Below are positions 34,353 through 42,221 of a DNA stretch of 64,000 bases, piece after piece. The notes beneath the pieces were generated by a model. It saw only the letters and a list, made by a program, of their open reading frames with translations. It ran no database searches and was not told the origin of the DNA. The position numbers were made by a program, and so were the translations under genes. Numbering within the stretch: the first letter of the stretch is position 1; every line of letters starts with the position of its first letter. Source of the DNA: Azophilus sp026709365 (lineage in GTDB: Bacteria; Pseudomonadota; Gammaproteobacteria; Pseudomonadales; Azotimanducaceae); contig OZ241345.1 in assembly GCA_965200175.1 (NCBI GenBank), positions 1,302,001 through 1,366,000 on the forward strand. The letters run 5' to 3'.

Positions 34353-35873
34353 ATGACCGGCGCAGCCGCAACTGACCTCCTGGCCAAGGCATGGAGGCAC
34401 TTGGAGCGATTCCAAGGCTGCACGCTCGGGCATTTCATCAACGGCTCTGACGTCGGTGGCCTTTCCGGGGCCACGTTTGAAAACGCGACGCCGATCGATA
34501 ACGCCCGCTTCAACCTTGTGGCCGCCGGCGACGCCCAGGACATCGATCGCGCAGCTTGCGCGGCGCGCGATGCCTTTCCCGGCTGGCGCGCCGTATCGGG
34601 GCGGCGGCGTGAGCTGCTGCATGGCATAGCCGACGCCATCGAGGCGCGGGCCGAAGAGATCGCCTTGGTCGAATCCTTCGATACCGGCCAGCCGCTGCGC
34701 TTTATGAGCAAGGCGGCCATTCGCGGCGCGGAGAACTTCCGGTTTTTCGCCGACAAAGCCCCCGAGGCCGCCAACGGCGCCTCGCTGCCCGCCGCGGATC
34801 ACCTGAACTACACGCTGCGCCAACCCATCGGGCCGGTGGGGGTCATCACGCCTTGGAACACGCCGTTCATGCTGTCAACTTGGAAGATTGCGCCCGCCTT
34901 GGCCGCCGGCTGTACGGTGGTCCACAAGCCGGCCGAGTGGAGCCCGCTGTCAGCCCGGCTGCTGGTGGAGATCTGCCACGAGGCGGGCTTGCCGGACGGG
35001 GTTTTCAACTCGGTGCAGGGCATTGGCGAGATCGCTGGCAAGGCGTTGACTGAGCACCCGGACATCAAGGCGGTCGCCTTTGTCGGCGAATCCCGCACCG
35101 GCAGCCTGATCATGCAGCAGGGCGCCATGACGCTGAAGCGGGTGCATTTCGAGTTGGGCGGCAAGAACCCGGTGCTGGTCTTCGACGATGCCGACCTCGA
35201 CCGGGCGCTCGACGCGGTGACCTTCATGATCTACAGCCTGAACGGCGAACGCTGCACGTCCTCGAGCCGCCTGTTGGTGCAGGAGTCGATTTTCGATGCG
35301 TTCACCGCCCGGGTGGCGGAGCGAGCCGGCCGGATCAAGGTGGGCCACCCGCTTGATCCGGATACCGAGGTCGGGCCGCTTATTCATCCCCGGCACCTGG
35401 ACAAGGTGTTGGGCTATTTCGAGATCGCCCGTGAGGAGGGCGCCACCTTGGCCGCAGGCGGCTGTCGGGCGAGCGATCCCGCAGGCGGCAGCTACGTGCT
35501 GCCGACGCTCCTGACCGGCGCCAACGGCGGCATGCGCATTGCGCGGGAGGAGATTTTCGGGCCGGTGCTGACCGCCATTCCCTTCCGCGACGAGGCGGAG
35601 GCGGTGGCAATCGCCAATGACGTCGCCTACGGCCTTGCCGCCTATGCCTGGACCGCAGACCTGGGCCGCGCTCATCGGTTGGGGCGCGACTTGGAAGCCG
35701 GCATGATCTGGGTTAATTCGGAGAACAACCGTCACCTGCCGACGCCGTTCGGCGGCATGAAGGCGAGCGGCATCGGCCGTGACGGCGGCGACTACAGCTT
35801 CGACTTCTACATGGAAACCAAGAACGTGTGCATTGCCTACGACACGCACCAGGTTCCGAGCCTCGGCAAGTGA
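34353..35873 (+). CDS. hpaE: Aldehyde dehydrogenase, HpaE-like (5-carboxymethyl-2-hydroxymuconate semialdehyde dehydrogenase)
   Basis: NAD-dependent oxidation of the ring-cleavage semialdehyde. 506 residues with ITPWNTPFMLSTWKIAPALAAG, the general base Glu in VHFELGGKNP, the catalytic Cys in LNGERCTSSSRL, and IFGPVLTAIPF. The assignment to HpaE rests on the similarity pattern and on the neighbouring dioxygenase, hpaG and hpaB; other semialdehyde dehydrogenases are possible. The ATG at 34353 is used since the conserved region begins there; an upstream ATG at 34290 lacks support. It overlaps the next gene by 4 nt. The 126-bp gap after the regulator probably holds a separate promoter. Confidence 0.85.
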   Translation: MTGAAATDLLAKAWRHLERFQGCTLGHFINGSDVGGLSGATFENATPIDNARFNLVAAGDAQDIDRAACAARDAFPGWRAVSGRRRELLHGIADAIEARAEEIALVESFDTGQPLRFMSKAAIRGAENFRFFADKAPEAANGASLPAADHLNYTLRQPIGPVGVITPWNTPFMLSTWKIAPALAAGCTVVHKPAEWSPLSARLLVEICHEAGLPDGVFNSVQGIGEIAGKALTEHPDIKAVAFVGESRTGSLIMQQGAMTLKRVHFELGGKNPVLVFDDADLDRALDAVTFMIYSLNGERCTSSSRLLVQESIFDAFTARVAERAGRIKVGHPLDPDTEVGPLIHPRHLDKVLGYFEIAREEGATLAAGGCRASDPAGGSYVLPTLLTGANGGMRIAREEIFGPVLTAIPFRDEAEAVAIANDVAYGLAAYAWTADLGRAHRLGRDLEAGMIWVNSENNRHLPTPFGGMKASGIGRDGGDYSFDFYMETKNVCIAYDTHQVPSLGK

Positions 35874-36184
35874 GCCTCTACTACGTTCAGAAGCTGCTCT
35901 ACCAGCTGAACCGGGATCCGCATGCGCGGGCGCGCTTCGATGAGAACTTCGAGGGGCTCCTGGACGACTTCGACCTCACCGAGGAGGAAAAGGCGGCATT
36001 GCGCGCCCCGGATATCGGCCTGCTCTACGTCATGGGCGTCAACGGCCAAATCCTGATGCACTACGCAGCGCTTCGGGGCTTCGAGTGGGACCGCTACATT
36101 CAGGCCATGCGCGACGGCCTGAAGCTGCACGGACCGGTGCGCGCGGGCCTGTACCTCACCACCGACGGCAGGGGAGCGGTGTGA
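35870..36184 (+). CDS. LigA-like small subunit of a class III extradiol dioxygenase
   Basis: 104 residues from a GTG that overlaps the preceding stop (GTGA). The all-helical LigA fold is recognisable from YYVQKLLYQLNRDPHARARF, the DFDLTEEEKAALRAPDIGLL segment and the VMGVNGQILMHYAALRGF loop. In protocatechuate 4,5-dioxygenase this subunit caps the active site of the LigB partner, encoded here next (gap 105 bp). Its presence beside hpa-type genes is unusual, since the standard HpaD enzyme needs no LigA subunit. Confidence 0.88.
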   Translation: MSLYYVQKLLYQLNRDPHARARFDENFEGLLDDFDLTEEEKAALRAPDIGLLYVMGVNGQILMHYAALRGFEWDRYIQAMRDGLKLHGPVRAGLYLTTDGRGAV

Positions 36185-36289
36185 TCCCCGTCGCCGGCAT
36201 GCCCTGATCGGGCCACCGCGTTGCCGGATCGTGGCTCTTTGCCGTCCTCTTCCCGCGCATCGTTGATCGAGCGGGACTAGGCGACTCAT

Positions 36290-37108
36290 ATGCCACTGGT
36301 TTACGCGGGAATCTGCAGCCATGCCCCGGGCATCACCGGCCGCGCCGAGCGGGCTGATCCGGCGCTGCGCGATCCCTTCTGCCAGCACCTCCGGGACATG
36401 GGCGACGAGATCCGGGCCGAGCGTCCGGATGCGCTGTTGGTGGTGGCCGCCGAGCATTTCGCCAATTTCTTCATGGACAACATGCCGGCCTACTGCATGG
36501 GCATGGCCGACTACTACGACGGGCCGATCGAGGATCCGCAATGGCTGGGCATAGAGCCGCAGCGCGTGCCTGGGGCGGCATCGCTCGCCAAGCGCCTCAT
36601 AGGCCGCATGATGGCGCGCATCGACCTCGCCTACGCTCAGGAATGGAAGTTCGACCACGGCATCATGGTGCCCCTGCACTTCCTGACGCCGGCCTACGAC
36701 CTGCCGGTGATTCCGGCCAACATCAACTGCCAAGGGCCGCCCCTCACGCCGCCGGCTCGGGCCTACGAGTTCGGGCGCGCATTGCGCGAAGCCTGTGACG
36801 CGGTCGAGGAGCGCATCGCCCTGGTCGGCACTGGCGGGATTTCCCACTGGCCGGCAACCCCGGACTCCGGGAAGATCAACGAGTCATGGGACCGGGAGTT
36901 CCTGAGACGCTGGGCGGCCAACGACCGGGCGGCGCTGACCGGCTATTCGGACGAGGAGACTTGGCGGGACGGGGGGCAGGGCGGCTTCGAGATCCGAACC
37001 CTTATCGCCGTGGCCGGGGCGGCCGAGGGCGCCACCGGCGAAATCCGCTACTACGCGCCCATTCCGATCTTCGCCGTGGGCTGCACGGTCGGCCGGATGC
37101 GCATCTGA
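36290..37108 (+). CDS. LigB-type catalytic subunit of a class III extradiol ring-cleavage dioxygenase
   Basis: 272 residues, Fe(II)-dependent. The metal-ligand motifs are YAGICSHAPGI (His12) and VVAAEHFANFFMDN; an acidic ligand is expected near the C-terminus. The FDHGIMVPLHFLTP block carries the acid-base histidine region, and GTGGISHWP is family-typical. With LigA upstream it should form an alpha-beta enzyme. The substrate is inferred to be homoprotocatechuate because of the linked hpaB, hpaE and hpaG; gallate or protocatechuate are alternatives. It is convergent with hpaG; a 12-bp palindrome ATGGCGCGCCAT at 37149-37160 lies between them. Confidence 0.9.
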   Translation: MPLVYAGICSHAPGITGRAERADPALRDPFCQHLRDMGDEIRAERPDALLVVAAEHFANFFMDNMPAYCMGMADYYDGPIEDPQWLGIEPQRVPGAASLAKRLIGRMMARIDLAYAQEWKFDHGIMVPLHFLTPAYDLPVIPANINCQGPPLTPPARAYEFGRALREACDAVEERIALVGTGGISHWPATPDSGKINESWDREFLRRWAANDRAALTGYSDEETWRDGGQGGFEIRTLIAVAGAAEGATGEIRYYAPIPIFAVGCTVGRMRI

Positions 37109-37166
37109 CCGACCAATCCGCTAGGAGCCTGCGCCGCGGCCGCCGCGCATGGCGCGCCATCGCGCC

Positions 37167-38033
37167 TCAGTCCGGGCCAACCTCGTCTTCGATGCCGTTT
37201 TCCAAAACCCCGATGCCCGGCACTTCCACCTTGACCACGTCCCCGGGCCGGAGATATCTCGGCGGATCGAATCGCGCGCCGGCGCCGATGGGCGTGCCCG
37301 TGGAGATCAGGTCGCCGGGCTTCAGCGGCATGAACGTTGACAGGTAGCTGACGAGGCGCTCGAACGGGAAGTGCAGGTTCTCGGTCGAGTCACTTTGCCG
37401 CACTTCGCCGTTGACCCGGGTGGTTAGCTGCAGATGGTCGAAGCGGTCGAACTCGTCGGTGGGCACCATCCAGGGGCCGATGGATCCGGAGCGCTCGAAG
37501 TTCTTGCCCTGGGTCACGTTGAACCGGCCGTGGCGGGTCCAGTCGCGCACAGTGCCTTCGTTCATCAGCGTGAGGCCGGCGATGTGGTCCCGGGCTTGGG
37601 ATTCGGGAATGCGACGGCCCGCCTTGCCGATGACCAGCACGATCTCGCCCTCGTAGTCGAGCTGCTCCGATTCCGGCGGGCGCAGCAGCGGCTGCAAGTG
37701 GCCGGTCACCGATTCTGGGGTTCGCAGGAACACGCTCGGGTAGGCCGGCGCCGGCTTGCCGTCCGCATACTCCTCGTTGCGGTTTGCATAGTTGACGCCG
37801 ATGCAGACGATCTTGCCCGGTTCGGGAATCGGCGGCAAAAACGTCACGGTGGCCGGGTCGCAGTCTCCGGGGAGGGATTCGGCGAGTTTCCGGGCCCGGT
37901 CGAGGGCCCCGGCGGCCAGCACTGCGCCCAGGCTTGGATATTCGGGCAGGCATCGGCCGAGATCGATGATGCCCCCGTCCAGGATAGCGCCGAAACGAGG
38001 TGCGCCCTCAAAGGCAAAGCTAAGAAACTTCAT
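37167..38033 (-). CDS. hpaG: Fumarylacetoacetase-family isomerase/decarboxylase (HpaG-like)
   Basis: 288 residues of the FAH fold. GKIVCIGVNYANRNEEYADG and the metal-binding acidic pair in LDYEGEIVLVIGK are visible, as are GLTLMNEGTVRDW and DLISTGTPIGAG. In the homoprotocatechuate pathway the family decarboxylates 5-oxopent-3-ene-1,2,5-tricarboxylate and isomerises the product. Single-domain members also include acylpyruvases, so context carries much of the assignment. It follows hpaB by 36 bp on the same strand, apparently one operon hpaR-hpaB-hpaG. Confidence 0.85.
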   Translation of the reverse strand: MKFLSFAFEGAPRFGAILDGGIIDLGRCLPEYPSLGAVLAAGALDRARKLAESLPGDCDPATVTFLPPIPEPGKIVCIGVNYANRNEEYADGKPAPAYPSVFLRTPESVTGHLQPLLRPPESEQLDYEGEIVLVIGKAGRRIPESQARDHIAGLTLMNEGTVRDWTRHGRFNVTQGKNFERSGSIGPWMVPTDEFDRFDHLQLTTRVNGEVRQSDSTENLHFPFERLVSYLSTFMPLKPGDLISTGTPIGAGARFDPPRYLRPGDVVKVEVPGIGVLENGIEDEVGPD

Positions 38034-38069
38034 GGTGGTGGAAAATCCGCGCCGTCCAACCAGAACCCG

Positions 38070-39515
38070 TCAAACCCCGTCCAGCAACCCGCTGACCCGA
38101 TCCATCATCTCGTCCTTGTCGTAGAGGTCGTAGTAGATGGAAGCCATGACGTTCTGCGGGCCGAAGAAGAACCGCTCGTAGAGGACCTGCCGGTTGCCGA
38201 ACCCGGACACCGCGACGTCGTGGGCGAGACGGAACAGGGCCACCCGATCCCGGCTTTCCAGGTTGACCTGCTGGAAGTAGCGTTCCACGTCGTCGGCAAT
38301 GTCGTTGCCGAAATCCGCTTCGCAGGGTGTGGCGACCAGCGAGCTCGACCCCAGCATGTGTACCGTTTCGATGAGCTTGGGATACAGGCGGGGGAACAGG
38401 TTGCGGGACGTGTCCAGCGGACGCCGCTTCGGGATGTGGAGCCCCCATTGGTCCCGCTCCGGCTGCTGCTCCGCGCTGAACAGCAGCGCGCGCACGGTTT
38501 CGGCAATCCACATGGCTTGGGCGATCTGGCCCTTGACGTTCATGTCCCTGTCCTTGCCTGAGGCCTTGGCCATGGCGCACAGCAGCCCGACGATGAACTC
38601 CGCCTTGGCCAGCTTGCCGCAAGCCACTTGGTGCATCATGTGGACCACGGCGTTGGTCTCGGCGAACGCCCGGTTGCAGAGCAGCGGATCGCGGTACATG
38701 AACACGCGCTCCCAAGGAACCAGCACATTGTCGAAGATCACCACCGCATCCATCTCCTCAAAGCGGGAGGCCAGCGGCGCGTCGAACTCGGACTTGCCCG
38801 TATCGTAGGTGTCGCGGCAGATCATGCGCAGGCCCGGCGTGTTGATCGGCAGGGTGAACGCGAAGGCGAAGGGGGCGTTCTCATCTGATGCCTTGAGCAG
38901 CGTGGAGGGAAACACCTCGATCTCGTTGGCAAGGGGCCCCAGGGTCGCCAGCAGCCGCGCCCCGTTGACGATGATGCCGGCATCGGTTTCCTTGACGGCC
39001 TTGAGCGCCACCTCGGGGCTTGATCGCCCCTGTCGCGCCAGTTCGGCGTTGAACTGCGGGTTGACCAGCGTGTGGGTCAGCACGTAGTCGCGGCTGCGCG
39101 CCTCTTTGTAGTACGCGCGCATGTTGGCGGCGAAATCCACTGGCCCGCCGTTTTCGTTGAGGAACTCGGCGGCGCCGGCGAAGGCGGCCACCGAGGCGTT
39201 CTTGTAGTCGGGGGTGCGGCCGAACATGCCGTTGGACCACTTGGCCCACTCGTAGAAGGCGGCGCCCCGTCGGCGCACATCCTCCGCCTTGCGCGGCAGC
39301 AGGAAGGACATCGGATGGCGTTCGCCGTTTTCGACGAACGTCAGCTTGTCGAGCAACTCCGGTTCCCGTTGCCAGTCAATGAAGTCCGCCAGCGTCCTCG
39401 CCCCGCGCCCCAGTCCGGGCTCCTTGGTGACGTCGGCCACCTGCCGCCCGTGCATCCATACATCGCGCCCATCGCGCAATGAGTCGAGGTATTGCGCGCC
39501 TGTCTTGATGCCCAT
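38070..39515 (-). CDS. hpaB: 4-hydroxyphenylacetate 3-monooxygenase, oxygenase component (HpaB family)
   Basis: FADH2-using aromatic hydroxylase that turns 4-hydroxyphenylacetate, or a related phenol, into the catechol. 481 residues, the size of the short (Thermus-type) HpaB rather than the 520-residue E. coli form. Visible blocks are GAQYLDSLRDGRDVWMHGRQ at the N-terminus, RSRDYVLTHTLVNPQFN, the FDNVLVPWERVFMYRD flavin-dehydrogenase-like motif and LGSSSLVATPCEADFGN. The ATG at 39515 has AAGGAG upstream. The flavin reductase partner HpaC is not in this window and must be encoded elsewhere. Confidence 0.9.
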   Translation of the reverse strand: MGIKTGAQYLDSLRDGRDVWMHGRQVADVTKEPGLGRGARTLADFIDWQREPELLDKLTFVENGERHPMSFLLPRKAEDVRRRGAAFYEWAKWSNGMFGRTPDYKNASVAAFAGAAEFLNENGGPVDFAANMRAYYKEARSRDYVLTHTLVNPQFNAELARQGRSSPEVALKAVKETDAGIIVNGARLLATLGPLANEIEVFPSTLLKASDENAPFAFAFTLPINTPGLRMICRDTYDTGKSEFDAPLASRFEEMDAVVIFDNVLVPWERVFMYRDPLLCNRAFAETNAVVHMMHQVACGKLAKAEFIVGLLCAMAKASGKDRDMNVKGQIAQAMWIAETVRALLFSAEQQPERDQWGLHIPKRRPLDTSRNLFPRLYPKLIETVHMLGSSSLVATPCEADFGNDIADDVERYFQQVNLESRDRVALFRLAHDVAVSGFGNRQVLYERFFFGPQNVMASIYYDLYDKDEMMDRVSGLLDGV

Positions 39516-39538
39516 CCATCCACTCCTTGAGTCAGTTC

Positions 39539-40009
39539 CTAGTTTTTGGCCGCCCGGAGCGGCTCGCCTTGCGTTTCCCCAACGCCGGCCTTGGCTCGGT
39601 CGGCCATCTTGGCCAGCGTGGCAATCAGCGCGTTCCATTCGTCCCGGCTCACCATGCCTTCAAGATCGGAATACGCCGCATCGACCAAGGGGGTCACCTG
39701 CGCTTCCAGCGCCTGCCCAGCGGCGGTCAGGCACACTCGAACGACGCGCCTGTCCAGGTCGGAGCGCCGACGCTCGACCAGTCCGTTCCTTTGCAGTCGA
39801 TCCACAATGCCCACCAAGCTCGGGGCTTGGATCAAGGTGGCCTGCGCCAACGCAACCAAGGGCCTGGCGTCCCGCTCCCAAAGCGCGCGAAGCACCCGCC
39901 ACTGCTGCTCGGTCAGATCGAACTGGGCGAAGATGGCGCGAAAGGCCGGCATGACCGCATCGAGCGTACGGTAGAGCATCATCGGCAGGGAGGAGTCGAA
40001 TGGCTTCAT
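39539..40009 (-). CDS. hpaR: MarR-family regulator, HpaR-like
   Basis: 156 residues from the ATG at 40009; the frame could extend five codons to a TTG. A winged helix is evident: FDLTEQQWRVLRALWERDA, a recognition helix ATLIQAPSLVGIVDRLQRNG and a wing RRRSDLDRRVVRVCLT. HpaR represses the homoprotocatechuate genes in E. coli and is relieved by the aromatic acid. It is the first gene of the hpaRBG unit, 23 bp from hpaB, and an AT-rich palindrome directly upstream is the probable autoregulatory operator. Confidence 0.9.
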   Translation of the reverse strand: MKPFDSSLPMMLYRTLDAVMPAFRAIFAQFDLTEQQWRVLRALWERDARPLVALAQATLIQAPSLVGIVDRLQRNGLVERRRSDLDRRVVRVCLTAAGQALEAQVTPLVDAAYSDLEGMVSRDEWNALIATLAKMADRAKAGVGETQGEPLRAAKN

Positions 40010-40055
40010 GGCCGGGGCATTCAATTAATATATTAAACATAATTGTATTAACTAC
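40010..40055 (-). promoter_or_regulatory. Probable HpaR operator/promoter
   Basis: A strongly AT-rich island in GC-rich DNA, with a perfect 12-bp palindrome TTAATATATTAA at 40025-40036 and further TTAA/ATTA motifs to 40052. The position just upstream of hpaR, and the palindromic AT-rich form, fit MarR-family operators overlapping the -10 region. Confidence 0.55.
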
Positions 40056-40072
40056 ATGCTTGGGTTGTCAAT

Positions 40073-40240
40073 GCGCGCCCGCGTAGCGGGCGCGGATGGA
40101 GTTTCGCTGCGCGAAACTCCGCGCGCTCGTCGCGTGGGCCAGGTTCCGAACTGTTTCTGAGCCCGCACATGCGTACCCGCTGCGCGGGTGCGGACGGAGT
40201 TACGCTGCGCAAAACTCCGCGCACGTTGCGTGGGTTTGGG
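40073..40240 (-). repeat. Two family A two-hairpin repeats, reverse orientation
   Basis: Copy one: second stem 40075-40093 (GCGCCCGC/GCGGGCGC) and core palindrome 40098-40120. Copy two: second stem 40175-40189 (ACCCGC/GCGGGT) and a mutated core at ~40196-40218. The shared lead sequence (gtgggccaggttccgaactg...ctgagcccgcac) lies between them in reverse. They separate the hpaR promoter from the next SDR gene. Confidence 0.8.
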
Positions 40241-40267
40241 TACTATGGAATCTTTGGAGGGACGGAC

Positions 40268-40996
40268 ATGCGGAACAAGATCGCCTTGGTGACGGGGGCT
40301 GCTTCAGGCATTGGCGCCGAAGTGGCGCGGCAGCTCAGCGCGGCGGGCGCTCGGGTGGCGCTGTGCGATCTGAATGAGGCGGCTGGCGCTGCGTTGGCCA
40401 GCGAACTTGGCGGCGAGTTCATTGCCTGCGACGTCAGCCGCTTTGAGGCGGTGAAGCGGGCGGTGGACGACTGCTTCGAGCGCCTTGGCGTGCCTGACTA
40501 CGCCCATCTCAATGCCGGCATCATGACCGTGCCGACCGATGATCCGTTCCTGGCGATTGAGGACGTGTCCCTGGAGCAGTACCGGCGCATCCTCGGCGTC
40601 AATCTCGACGGCGTGTTTCACGGCGTCAAGGCGCTGTTGCCGTTGATGCGCGAGCAGGGTGGCGCCATCACCCTCACCGCCTCGATTGCGGGCTTTGGGG
40701 CGTTGCCCGTTGATCCGCTTTACTCGGCCACCAAGCACGCCGTCATCGGATTTGGGCGCAGCGTGGCTGCAGCCAATGCGGGCGGTCCCCTGCGCATCAA
40801 CGTGATCTGCCCGGGGGTGGTGGACACCGCCATCGTGTCGGAGGCCTTTCGCGCCCCGGAGTTCGGCGTCATGCCGCCGTCGATGATGGCCGCCGAGGTG
40901 GTCGATCTGCTGCAAAACGGCGCCAACGGCGAAGTCCGGGCCAAGCTTAAGGACAGGCCCGGATTCGCGGTTCCGCCCGCTGATCTAGGAACGTAG
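40268..40996 (+). CDS. Short-chain dehydrogenase/reductase
   Basis: NAD(P)-dependent oxidoreductase, 242 residues, classical SDR. The glycine motif TGAASGIG, the acidic ADENINE-site residue in ALCDLN (suggesting NAD), the LNAGI structural motif, catalytic Ser in TLTASIAGFG and Tyr/Lys in YSATKHA are all present. The ATG at 40268 follows TTTGGAGGG; a longer in-frame extension runs into repeat DNA and is rejected. The substrate is unknown. Adjacency to the hpa cluster is only positional because repeats intervene. Confidence 0.9.
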   Translation: MRNKIALVTGAASGIGAEVARQLSAAGARVALCDLNEAAGAALASELGGEFIACDVSRFEAVKRAVDDCFERLGVPDYAHLNAGIMTVPTDDPFLAIEDVSLEQYRRILGVNLDGVFHGVKALLPLMREQGGAITLTASIAGFGALPVDPLYSATKHAVIGFGRSVAAANAGGPLRINVICPGVVDTAIVSEAFRAPEFGVMPPSMMAAEVVDLLQNGANGEVRAKLKDRPGFAVPPADLGT

Positions 40997-41084
40997 CCTC
41001 AATTTGCCAGCCGTCCTTGGCGGCTGCCCCGCCAAGGACATCGGCAAGGCCAGTGGACGGAATGCCCTAAGCGCCGTCGCTTTC

Positions 41085-41165
41085 CTCGGGGCCTTCTCGC
41101 TCCGGAAATCCGCTGGGTTCGGGCGACAGCCCCCGGAGCAAGGGCGTCCCGCCCTCGATTGAGAT
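41085..41165 (-). repeat. Internal fragment of repeat family B
   Basis: The sequence gctccggaaatccgctggg...ccccggagcaagggcgtcccgccctcgattgagatccg matches, in reverse orientation, the interior of the 52047-52316 copy. Terminal repeats are missing, so it is a decayed copy. Confidence 0.5.
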
Positions 41166-41182
41166 CCGCCGTGGCGCTTCCG

Positions 41183-42055
41183 CTATCCCCGCAGCGGATT
41201 GATCGGCGGCCAGTTCTCCTTGCTGGCCAGCATGCGCTCGCCGATCTCGGCCACGTCCCATGGCCCCTCGCTGAGGTCCCGGTCGGCGATAGGGGTCAGT
41301 TGCCAGGACAGCAGGGAAACCCGGTTGCCCGCCACCAGCCATTGCCGGCCCGTGACGTCCTTGGCCTCGTCGGTACACAGCCAAACCACGGGGGGCGATA
41401 CGGTCTCCGGCGGGAACTGGTCCTGCACCTCCTCCGGCAGGATGTCCTCGGTGAGCCGGGACGTCGCGGTGGGCGCCAGCACGTTCACGGTCACGCCGTA
41501 CTTCAGCCCCTCAAGCCACAGGCAGCGCATGAACCCGGCGATGGCCGCCTTGGCGGCGCCGTAGTTGGTTTGCCCGAAATTGCCGAGCAGGCCGGAGGTG
41601 GAGCTGGTCATGATGATGCGGCCGCCGTTGCCGAGTGCCAGCATCCTGTCGTAGGCGGCCTTGGTGACCAGGTAGGTGCCGCGCAGGTGGACGTCCAAGA
41701 CCACGTCCCACATGTCATCGGTCATGTTCTTGAACGACTTGTCGCGCAGGATGCCGGCGTTGCAGATGCAGATGTCGATCTTGCCAAACTCGTTGACCGC
41801 CGCATCGATCATGCCGATGGCGTCGTCCTTGGCGGAGACCGAGCCGTAATGGGCGATGGCCTGGCCCCCGGCGGCCCGGATTTCCTCAACCACGCCGTCG
41901 GCCATCGAGGTGCTTGACCCGGTGCCGTCCCGAGCGCCGCCGAGATCGTTCACCACCACCGCCGCGCCCTCCTTGGCGAGCAGCAGCGCGTGGGTGCGGC
42001 CCAAACCGCCGCCTGCCCCCGTTACCACGGCGACCTTGCCTTCCAACATGCCCAT
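41183..42055 (-). CDS. Short-chain dehydrogenase, HSD17B4/MFE-2-like
   Basis: 290 residues. TGAGGGLGRTHALLLAKEGA, VVVNDLGG, ICNAGILRDKSF and YGAAKAAIAGF are the glycine motif, the diagnostic NDLGG, the post-NAG block and the YxxxK active site. The VNDLGG and ILRDKSF pattern is typical of the (3R)-hydroxyacyl-CoA dehydrogenase part of multifunctional enzyme type 2 and of steroid/acyl-CoA SDRs. The ATG at 42055 has AAAGGAG. It is divergent from the next SDR gene with ~165 bp between the starts. A role in beta-oxidation or sterol side-chain metabolism is an inference. Confidence 0.9.
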   Translation of the reverse strand: MGMLEGKVAVVTGAGGGLGRTHALLLAKEGAAVVVNDLGGARDGTGSSTSMADGVVEEIRAAGGQAIAHYGSVSAKDDAIGMIDAAVNEFGKIDICICNAGILRDKSFKNMTDDMWDVVLDVHLRGTYLVTKAAYDRMLALGNGGRIIMTSSTSGLLGNFGQTNYGAAKAAIAGFMRCLWLEGLKYGVTVNVLAPTATSRLTEDILPEEVQDQFPPETVSPPVVWLCTDEAKDVTGRQWLVAGNRVSLLSWQLTPIADRDLSEGPWDVAEIGERMLASKENWPPINPLRG

Positions 42056-42221
42056 ATTTCCAACTCCTTTGATGATTTGAATGACGGTTCTGCCGTCGAC
42101 TCGACAGCGACCTGCCCGGTTGGCCTTGGAACGCCTGTCCCCCTGACTATACTGACCGCCCAACGGGCCAGCCGGGCGTTATCTGCGTTCCGGCGGCGAA
42201 GCGCCACAGTCTAGCTTGCGG

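Noticed and set aside
40169..40267. N-terminal extension of the first SDR gene
   Set aside because: It translates repeat A DNA; the ATG at 40268 has a good ribosome site and begins the SDR fold.
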